Assembly: GCA_049999805.1 (NCBI GenBank)
Contig: JBNGIO010006191.1
Coordinates: forward strand, 234,578 to 298,577
Length of the DNA stretch: 64,000 nucleotides
Reading direction: 5' to 3'
Source of the DNA: Folioceros fuciformis
Lineage: Eukaryota > Anthocerotophyta > Anthocerotopsida > Anthocerotales
Shown: in pieces, positions 55,673-64,000 of the stretch
How the letters are laid out: every line of letters starts with the position of its first letter
Position numbering within the stretch: position 1 is the stretch's first letter
The notes under the pieces: generated by a model
Databases searched by the model: none
The model's input: only the letters and a program-made list of their open reading frames with translations
What the model was told of the DNA's origin: nothing
Translations under genes and position numbers: made by a program

Positions 55673-57536
55673 CCAATGGTTAACAAGACGAGATTGATAG
55701 TAAAGAGTTGTCGATTGCTTAGTAGCCTTAGCCGTGGGGCCATTGACATTCAATTACTGTCTTTCTACGATCAGATCAACTAGTAATAGTTGTCTATAGT
55801 GTTGAACGTGGGGCACCCTTGATCTTTTTTGGGCCGCCTAGGTCATCCGAGGAAGTCAAGCATAAAGGTCAACTCCTAATTCTCCACTAACCAACACCAA
55901 CACCAAAGCAAGGCTTCGCTTGAGGGAGGTTGCAGATTGCATTGCTCCTCCTGAGTGGACCATCGCCTTGCTTGAGTTGTTGTTGTAAGTACCCAGAGGT
56001 CGAAGTGCTCCTCAACAGACCTCCTCATCCTCTCTACCAAATCCTTCCAAGGAGCTGGTCCATGAAACAACTCTATAAGACCTCAATACCCACTCTGTCC
56101 AACAACTCGAGAAGACCTCAATACCCATTGTTCACCATGAGTTGAAACATAGTATTTACGGTCTAACTTTGCGAGGGTCATCTATGGGCCTAGGACTTGC
56201 ATAACTAGCTCAACAAGTTATACGAACCCTAGGCTCATATGCTCTTTTATACCTTGGTGATAATGGAAAACATGACATCTCGCACTGCGTCGTGCTTGGC
56301 AATCCGTTGAGCCCCACCCAAACAACGAACAAGATGAGTACCAAGAGTTGTCTAGAGGAGTGCCTCACAACCACAAGAGGAGAGAGAATAAGAATGTTTA
56401 AGATAGTAATCTAAGAATTTTTCTTCCTTCTTCAAACAGCTCTTGCTCTTGAACTTGTGAGCTGACTATGTATGTACATTACATAGCTTTTTCGATCTTC
56501 AACTAACCAATGAAATCTGATCTACAAAACTTGCTACTTGCAAGTAAGACACCTCGGGCTCGGAAGGTAGACCTCACCCTTTCCTAGGTGACCTCAGCCT
56601 TCCAAGACGACCAACAAGCACAATATCTATTCTAATATTAAATAGCTCCATATATGTACATGTGTCACCCACTGCCACGTGGCCCGACATCCGTGCCTGT
56701 CTGATAAGACATGGCATGGCATGCTATTTCTACGCCGTCTTATGCGGCCTACTGCGTCAGCTGCCATCAGTCCACAGCAGGGACAATGTCCCACCAAGTT
56801 CGGAGTATGTGGGTCTCGTAGGTGCGTAGCGGCGATGTAGAAGAAACGGATCCATGGAGCCGAGCCAGCAATCCGTGGCTCGTGAGGTGTCGCCTGGCCC
56901 GAGGTAAGGAGCACAGCAGCGAAATAGCTGTCGATCTCCATCCGAGGACATCCAATGGGTCAGCTTGACTCCGTACCATTTACCAGGCTGACGACGTTTA
57001 ATGAAGCTGTGGGGCCTTTATTACCGGGAGGGCAAGTCGGGTACGACGAGGCCTCGCTTCGTGTCCAGAGCATCTGGCTGAGAAAATTGATGGCAGGGGG
57101 GCTTCTGGAAAGCGAGAGAATTGGCAGCGCGGTCACGGGTGACGGGCGTCAGTCGTGACACTCTGTGGGAGACGACGATCATGATTAGTGGAGGCGTGAA
57201 AACGAACAGCACGGAAGGAGTGAAATGGTGACACTCGAGGGGCGGACGAGAGCAGAGGAGAGTGGGGAGCATGGCCTGGGACAGACGAGAGGAGAGAACG
57301 TGGGCGGGAGATGAAAACAAAGGGATATCCATTGAAAAATGTGCAACAGGGGAATGGAGAATTATGGCCATGTCAGAAGCCGCTTATCCAGAGAAGGCAG
57401 CGAAAGACGAACGACAGGAAGGAAGGAAGGAAGATGAGTTGGGCCAGTGACAAGGCAGCACAGTTGTATGTAGATATGAAGGAAGGTTACCACAGACTTC
57501 AGTGTCCTGACGGGGCCGCTACAGGACACACAGCTG

Positions 57537-57921
57537 CCTTGCCTTGTGTTGCTTTGCTTTGCCTTGCCTTGCCTTGCCTTGCCTTTCCTTTCCTTTCCTA
57601 GCCCTGTCCTGACCACATTCCGACTGTCTCGCGTGCTTGTTGCAGCCTGCCCGCAGCGTTCCCCGCCTTACTTTCCTCCAGCCGACAAGACGCGCTAGCC
57701 GGGCGACCCTGTCCGACCCCGACTCCCTCTCCCTTTTCCTCTCTGCACTCTCCCTCTCCCTCCCCCACTCCCTCTCCTCCCTGACTGGACGACCTGCCCT
57801 GCCGCCTCCAGCTGCGGCTCCTCGGCTCTTGCCTGGGTCTGGTTCGTCCGCAGCAGAAGGGAAAGCAGCCCCCTGCCCAGCCCAGCCCAGCCCAGCCCAG
57901 CCCAGCCCAGCCCAGCCCAGC
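57537..57921. repeat. Pentamer microsatellites upstream of the remorin gene
   Basis: A (CCTTG)n/(CTTTC)n stretch at about 57,537-57,598 and an almost perfect (CCCAG)n run of about ten units at 57,875-57,921. A long minus-strand frame reading GLGWAGLGWAG over the second run is an artefact. Confidence 0.85.
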
Positions 57922-57999
57922 CCCTCGCTTCCCCTTGGAGGCCCTGCATTGGCATGGTGAAACGGCTGCTGCTCCCACTGCACCTCCTCAGAGTTTCCG

Positions 58000-58494
58000 A
58001 TGCCTGAGGCGGGTGCGGGACTGGACGCCCCGGAGGCGGACGCCGGGGCGGCGGGGGAGTTCGATTTTAGGACTGCAGCTCGCTTCGCAGGGGAAGGAAA
58101 TACGATCGGGAACGGGGAGTGGTCGCCCTTGCACTCAAGAGCTCTGCCGGGGGCCGCCGGGAATGGAGCTCCTGGAGGGGATGCCAGGCTCAAGGCGCTC
58201 AAGGAAACGCAGAAGCAGCAGCAACAGCAGCAGCAGATGTGGAAGTGGCCTGTGTATCCTGGCACACCCGCCAGGAATTTCACGGCGTCGCAGTCGCAGC
58301 CGACCGCGGCGATGGCGGAGAAGCGGGCCTTCGGGGTGGAGGCGCTTCCTGGGACAAATGTGCCGCAGAGGTTCGGTACTGCGAAATTCAATATTGCCAT
58401 CGCGGTTAAGCCGCCTCGCTCCAAGTGGGACGACGCGGAGAAGTGGCTGGTGAACACCGGAGCCGGGGATTCCCCTGCGCATCCTCATCCGCAA

Positions 58495-58532
<38 letters not shown>

Positions 58533-59730
58533 ACATCAGCAGCAGCTGCACCAGCAGCAGCACCTACCGCAGCAAAGCAAGCATCTGCGGGCAAGAGGAG
58601 GAGGCTCGTCCTCGATTGCGGAGAGCTCGGATGGCGAAACAGGATCCTCCCGCGCGATGGAGTTCGTGTTTCCCACGGCGGGTGCCCCCGCTGCGGGGGC
58701 TGGAGCTGGGGCTGGGGCTGGAGCTGGGGCTGTCCAGGCGGCCACCTCTCCACCTCCCAGGCACAAGCAGCTTCTGCAGCAGCCGCCCCGACGGAACGCG
58801 GGGACGGGGATGTCCGGGAGGTTCTTCTCCGTAGACGATATACCGAGGAGGAGTGCGCGGCCGGCCTCGGAGCAGGAGGCGGAGGCGGAGGCGGGAGGTA
58901 GCACGGTGTGTGATACTGCGGAGGACGGGATCGGTAGCTCGATGGGAAGCGAGGCGTTCAAGGACAAATTCGCGGACCCCGTGGTGGAGCAGCAGCAGCC
59001 GCAGTCACCACAGGCTCAGGAAGGCCAGACTGTGGTGTCGCACCGGGACATGGGAACGCAAATGACTCCCATTCCCAGCCAGCGGGCGTCCAGATGTGCC
59101 ACACCGGGGCGGGCCAACTCGCCGTCCCGGCACAACACGCCGTCCCGGAGGTCCGCGTCGCTGGGATCCATCTGCTTGGACCTGATCGAGTTGCAGAGCT
59201 GTCATCTGGCCAAGCTGGAGCTGCGGCAGCTCTCGGAGGGCGTGGAGGGACCGGGGGCCGCCATGCTCGTTAATGGTCAGGGCACAGAGCACGGCAGCAG
59301 CAACTGGAGCACCAAGGAGGAGGAGGAGGCGGAGAGCAGCAAGCGACTGCGCCAGATCGACCTGGCCGAGGTGCGCAAGAGCGTGATCGAGGCCCGCACT
59401 GCGGCGTGGCAGGAGGCCGAGCAGGCAAAGTACCTGGCCAGGTTCAAGCGGGAGGAGGTGAAAATTCAGGCGTGGGAGAATCACAAGCGGGCACAGGCGG
59501 AAGCCGAGATGAAGCGCATCGAGGTGAAGCTGGAGAAGATGCGGTCCCATGCCAACGAGAAGGCCATGAACAGGCTCGTGTCCGCCCACAGAAAAGCCGA
59601 AGACATGCGCGCCATGGCTCAGGCCAAGCGTAGCGAGGCTGCTGCCAGAACCGTTGCTGGAGCCCAGCAAATTCGACAGACGGGCCGCATCCCGCATCGC
59701 CCTTCCTGCTTCTCCTCCTGTGCGTCCTGA
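58000..59730 (+). CDS. Remorin family protein with long disordered N-terminus
   Basis: A single-exon frame of 576 residues. About the first 450 residues are low-complexity: two polyglutamine tracts (near 74-79 and 165-178, the second followed by mixed Q/H), an Ala-Gly run, a QTVVSHRDMGTQMTPIPSQR segment of the kind seen in long remorins, and Ser/Arg stretches. The remorin C domain starts near residue 455 with KRLRQIDLAEVRKSVIEART, then AWQEAEQAKYLARFKREEVK, AWENHKRAQAEAEMKRIEVK and the coiled-coil AHRKAEDMRAMAQ. The end, RPSCFSSCAS, supplies two cysteines for the S-acylated remorin membrane anchor. Remorins mark plasma-membrane nanodomains and plasmodesmata. Length is above that of canonical remorins but like the long-N-terminus groups. 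Expansion of the Q tracts could vary between individuals. Confidence 0.92.
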
Positions 59731-60243
59731 TCCTCTCCTGTGAAGTCTCCTTAACCCTTCGACCTCTTGTGAGTCCTGATACACTCTCCTCTGATGTTTT
59801 CTTAACCCTGCTGCCTACTTACTACCTGGGTTTTCTTTTCTGCTCAAGGATTGTTAGCAACTTTTCTGAAGTACATGAACCCTTCTGGTGCTGGCTGATT
59901 TTCCGCTCAAGGCTTTGCTGCTTTACTCATTTACTCGGCTTCAGTTGCTTGATGGCCGTAAATGCCCCAAGGAAAGCACGTCACAGAGCTGCGGACCTAT
60001 GCTTACCCAAAAGCTATTTTAGAAGCTCGTAGAGTTTACGAGCTTCTAACCTGTCCAAAGCGTGCTTGCACGCATTTGCCCTAATTACTGCGTAGGCTAC
60101 TTACAGCAGGGCATACTGGAGTTCCGCCTCCACTTCAAAACTGAGCTAGTCTTTTCGCGCCTTGTTGCACTGGATGACTTCGCTGCCTAGGATAGGAATC
60201 CTGACATACTACTTCCCTCCGCAGCTCTGGCCGGTACTTCTTG
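59731..60243. other. Convergent intergenic region
   Basis: It holds the 3' flanks of remorin (+) and the sugar transporter (-). An inverted pair AGAAGCTCGTAGAGTTTACGAGCTTCT at 60,020-60,046 could form a hairpin in a transcript. No gene. Confidence 0.5.
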
Positions 60244-61580
60244 TCAAGAGACGACTTTTTGCAGAAACTTGTCTGAGGAGCTCTCATTCTGTTCTTCCAG
60301 ATCTTGAGCAGAAAGCAACTGCTTTACCTCTTCTTCTGTTACGGAGGCAGGGGGAGGCGGAGCAGGGCCTGACACAGTCTGCTGATACAGAACTCCTCCC
60401 AAAATACAGACCAAAAGAGAGAGAATGCCCAAGGGGGACGCATGCTTGTTCCACATGAGCACGTTGATGACGACCGTGAGCAGCTTGTTTACTACTCCAA
60501 CCACGGTGTAAGCAGTCGCTGAGATAGCCTTACGTGCCGAAAAGCCGAAGAAGGAGATACTCAGTCCAAAGACGCACGAGGCAAGCACAGGGAGAAGCAC
60601 TCCTGGTGACAGCCAGTTCGATTGCGACCACATGGTGAGTATCTCCCTTTCCTCTCCCATGACCAGTAGCGTGGGAGGGAAGAAAGCCTGCAGGCACATC
60701 ACATGATTCGTGGTCAGTCGCACATACGAGCGGTGAGGCGTCATGGCATTCGTGATGGTGACGAGAAGGGTGTCAAAAATAAAAAGAGGCATAGGTGTGT
60801 ACCAGAGCGATAAGATTATTGTACAAAACTAAGCCCCACGTTTTGAGGCCCACCGTCATTACCACATGCTTGATATACACCATCTGCAGAAATAGTTGGC
60901 AAGCTGTAACCGCGCAAGCGCTGAAAACGAGACTGGCATGTAGTAGGCGACAAACAAACACATCGGAGTAGAAGATACCTCGAATGTGATAGTGGCAAGG
61001 TAGGAGAAGGCCCAGAAGTAGGCAGTCACGGTGAACTGGGAGTCAGAGAGCACGTACGCAACTGCACCCGCCAGAATCACTAGCAAAGAGCCGAAGGTGC
61101 TCCGGGAGGGCCAAGGTCTGCCCATGAAGAAGGAGTCCGCTATGGCCACCATTAGAGGTGTTGAAGATCGAAACACGATAAACGTCTGTATTTGCAGAAC
61201 AAGAAGCGGTGTGGTGAGCGCATCACCCTGACAAAGACAACGAGAAAACCTAGCAATGCCTGACACTGTGCATCTCATTGACGTACCTCGACGTTGGCGT
61301 GCTTCAACAACTCTGTGTTGGTGAAGATGGCAATGTAGAAGACGGCGGCAGCAGGAAGAAACTTTTTGACCATCTCCCAGGTAATAGCATCGTGCTCCAC
61401 CACCTTGAACTTGCCCAGGATGAGCACCACCAGAGTGCAGGCAAGGTACTGCAGCGCCGTGAGCACGGCAGGGAAGGGGAACACAGTCACCGCATACTTG
61501 TTGATGATGGCTAGCATGCTGGAGCTGAAGGCATAGCCGAACACCACGGTTCCCACGGCTAGGAAATTCATTGTGCCCAT
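60244..61580 (-). CDS. GONST: GONST-type Golgi GDP-sugar transporter
   Basis: Four exons, 61580-61287, 61185-60979, 60883-60803 and 60687-60244, give 341 residues with about ten transmembrane helices. Readable blocks: SMLAIINKYAVTVFPFP, LTALQYLACTLVV, FTNTELLKHANVETFIVFRS, RPWPSRSTFGSLLVILAGAV, VYIKHVVMTVGLKTWGLVLYNN, FGLSISFFGFSARKAISATAY then TVVGVVNKLLTVVINVLMW, and LLVCILGGVLYQQ. The VYIKHVV and GxxNKLLT blocks match the GONST3/GONST4 branch, which includes the GDP-fucose transporter, so the substrate is probably a GDP-linked sugar supplied to Golgi glycosyltransferases. The C-terminus is acidic and hydrophilic (EEEVKQLLSAQDLEEQ). The start could also be the ATG three codons later. Confidence 0.93.
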
Positions 61581-64000
61581 CTTGCTCGTAAGCTATGCAA
61601 TGCAGCAAGCTCCTCGAATCAAACCCGGTCTACCAAATTGAGGAGCACCGACGGGCTTCACACCACAGTCTCGAGCACGGCATCATCTTCAAGCTCTCCC
61701 CAGGATCAGCCGATCTTCCCCGCCGCCTCCACAAGTTCACGGAGGCCGCATTCAACCCCAGAGCTACACAATTCCCATCGAACGTCAGTGAGAAACCTAT
61801 TTCACGATTCTGAGGCGCTGTGCGCCGGTGCCCGCGCGTACCAGCGTTCCAAAAATGGTGTGGGACGTGCTTCGCGTGGGACAAGGAGGGCAGGGTTCGA
61901 AGCATTCGTCAGATGTCCGCCGTTTCTCATTGGTCCGAACGTTGACTCAACCTTCTTCGAAGGATGCTCATGTCTCCGCGGCCGTTTCACGACTCGAACA
62001 AATATCTTGTGCATGATAAAGTGGTATACTGTAATTTTTAGCATGATAAAGTGGTATACTGTATTTTTTTGCGTGATAAAGTTGCAACCATCTTTTCCGT
62101 CTTTTTTCAAGATATCATCACCAGCTACACACGCTGTCTACCGGTAAGACGCCAAGTGGTCCACAGGCAATACAGAAAAGAAAAGAAGCAAACCCGTGAC
62201 ACCACAAACCCGCCAAAAGCCGTCAATCGTGTAAGCAACTCTATAATATGTACAAAACAAAAGGCACCAAAACGACGCCAGCAAAGCCTACGGGAAGGTA
62301 CTAACTGGGGTGGTCCGCACCGCCAGTCCAAGCACGAGATGCCTTTGATCCTTGTTACAAGCGAACCACCCGGACAAATACTTGGCACCGTCTCTACCTC
62401 TGTAAGCTGAAGGCATAGACGGTTCAGGTGCCAGACGGGTCTTGACACGCTACTGAACTGGAACATCAGCCTCTTCATATCCTTGTCGGCACGAGCCTGC
62501 ACCAATAAACAGCTCCGGCACATGGGCCGTCTGATGCGCGCCAGCATATGGCCACCTGACGCGAAGGCACGATCTGCAGTAAGCCTGGTTGAAAGGACCT
62601 GACCCCCAACATACACTACGCGCAGCAACTCTGGGTAACAAGCCGTCAAACTCTGCAACACAAAGTTAAATGAGTGGAGCGCCTGCAAGCGTCCGGTTGT
62701 GGCTTGTCCCATTCAGTACCAGTCGTTGGCCAAATACCCGAAGGGAAGATACCCAGAGACCACTCTGAGAGCAAAGCTTAAACAAACCATAGCAAATGTC
62801 TAAAAAAATTAAGTGGCGACCAGCAACAGAACAGCAGGGTTAGCATGGACCGCACAACTCCGGAATGTAACAATTCCACGGCCAGGTGCATTGTCGCCAA
62901 TAACATAGCCTACGCCTGCGGGAAAGTTCCGCTATCTCACAATCCCGTTCACAGATAACCTCCGTCGAAGACACAGCCACTTCAGCCACTCAGGGGAGCA
63001 GAGACCTGAAACGGTGGGACTTGTGGCCCAAAACTGTCACAAACTTGTGCGTGGGCACACTCGTCCCAAAATTTGGACAACCCCCCAAACAAAACAATCT
63101 AAAACGAAAGGGTGTCAATCTGGACAGAAGAACAGGACCCCAAGTCATACAACGCCTTTTTAACCTCAAAAGCAACCTAATGGGCAATGCTGTGCCTTTC
63201 AAAAAAAAAACTTGAGAGCAACCTGATAGACAACAGTATGCCTTTCAGAAAATTTTGAGCGTCCACAATTACCATTGAAGGCAGGGATCAGCAGGAAGAA
63301 ACTGGAGGCCTTGATCTTGGCAGTGAACAGCCAGTCAACAGATCAGAGGGCCAGAGCAGAGGCTACTGGAAGGGAGAGGAGACGATTAGTTGGGAAGGGA
63401 GGAGAGAGCTTGAAAGACCAAAACAGAACTTCCGGTGTTAATCATAGACACACAGGTGTGAGGTTTGGTTAGCTCTTGAGTGACAACCAGCAATCAATAC
63501 ACATCACATGACGGACCGCAACACATCCATGTCATCAAGGCTCATTCTCAAGCGAACTTCAAACCTTAGGGTGTATGACAAGACTCACAATAACAGTAAG
63601 AGCAAGACCACCTATGCACAGTTCGACACGTACCAATGGAAAACCAGATATCCAATATGATAAGAGAAATCAGGATTACAAAGTGCGAAGATGCACGTAT
63701 CAACTTAGTACACAACCACGGACGAAAGAGACTCGTGCCGTACTGAACTGTGCAGTAGCTGTACTCCATCTACCACATGTCATTGGACCTGCAGGGAACT
63801 TCTTCAAGGCTCACTCTCATGACAGGCAGGAAGAATATACACGATGTGGCCAGAACGTAGGGTTACACATAAGTCTCCACAAGATTGCAACCAGTCTAAA
63901 GCCTAAGACAGACAGAATTTAGAGTTGCAAGGTGAGCTCCTCTTGTCCAAAGCCACTCTTTTGGCACACTTACACTCTCCAAAGGAAGGGAGCTATGGTT
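61581..64000. other. No convincing gene to the right edge
   Basis: The first part should be the transporter's upstream region. A 30-base tandem lies at 62,011-62,085 (GCATGATAAAGTGGTATACT unit, three copies). The 195-codon minus-strand frame at 62,125-62,712 and others to the right have no recognisable domains; part of an unrecognised gene or an untranslated region could be present. Confidence 0.35.
62011..62085 (+). repeat. 30-base tandem repeat, about 2.5 copies
   Basis: GCATGATAAAGTGGTATACT plus a T-rich spacer starts at 62,011, 62,041 and 62,071; the third copy is truncated and has GCGTGATAAAGTT. Confidence 0.85.

Larger units (their letters stand above)
54379..57530. other. Intergenic with transposon debris
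   Basis: It includes a probable LINE remnant and a tandem repeat (separate entries). The rest holds no recognised gene; frames at 56,627-57,371 are shadows. Confidence 0.4.

Noticed and set aside
57519-58457. 312-codon minus-strand frame with GLGWAG repeats overlapping the remorin start
   Set aside because: It is a translation of the (CCCAG)n microsatellite plus the antisense of the remorin exon; no domain, and the plus strand carries a clear gene.
62125-62712. 195-codon minus-strand frame near the right end
   Set aside because: Composition and lack of motifs give no support; competing frames overlap it.
19-64000. CRISPR arrays, bacterial operons, ribosome binding sites, rRNA and tRNA genes
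   Set aside because: The window is eukaryotic; the tandem repeats have no spacer regularity, and I found no tRNA-like A/B boxes or rRNA segments.

Overview
This is nuclear DNA of a land plant, most likely a lycophyte close to Selaginella. Almost every gene is split by canonical GT-AG introns of only about 60-150 bases. The gene set is plant-specific: L-type lectin, SWEET, remorin, DYW-class PPR, VIM/ORTHRUS, a GONST-type transporter and an AP2-like factor. Gene-rich, GC-richer islands alternate with AT-rich, repeat-rich blocks. The lycophyte placement is inferred from architecture only; no homology search was run. Reading frames were joined by hand, and the summed exon lengths of every multi-exon gene below divide by three.

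Layout. 0.4-6.4 kb: a kinase-less lectin receptor-like protein (-), divergent from a 12-exon CNNM/DUF21-CBS membrane protein (+), then an unrecognised minus-strand frame without a start codon. 6.5-16 kb: AT-rich repeat block with one intronless STE20/BLUS1-like kinase of retrocopy type, two diverged copies of an interspersed repeat and several tandem repeats. 16-19.6 kb: OST48 (-, 14 exons), head-to-head with a small two-exon protein (+). 19.6-32.7 kb: two copies of a roughly 50-base minisatellite-bearing repeat with assembly gaps, bracketing a SWEET sugar transporter, the large U2AF subunit and an aldo-keto reductase (all -). 32.7-36.4 kb: no convincing gene, with a possible copia trace. 36.5-41 kb: a VIM/ORTHRUS PHD-RING-SRA-RING protein with a very long C-terminal tail. 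41.7-42.8 kb: a decayed 2-oxoglutarate oxygenase. 44.4-46.7 kb: a PPR-DYW editing factor. 47.3-50.3 kb: an AT-rich block with an AP2-like factor carrying a triple cysteine repeat. 50.4-54.4 kb: RFC3 (+) converging on an amidohydrolase (-). 54.4-57.9 kb: transposon debris and simple repeats. 58-61.6 kb: a remorin (+) converging on a GDP-sugar transporter (-). 61.6-64 kb: nothing recognised.

The genes do not form a pathway; they are mostly single-copy housekeeping functions (N-glycosylation, DNA replication clamp loading, splicing, DNA-methylation maintenance, Golgi sugar transport, organelle RNA editing) plus surface and signalling proteins. The most striking feature is inside U2AF65. Two tandem, equally long (89-base), same-phase versions of the exon encoding the end of RRM2 are separated by only 60 bases. 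Because 89 is not a multiple of three and the gap is very short, they look like a mutually exclusive exon pair in a core splicing factor.
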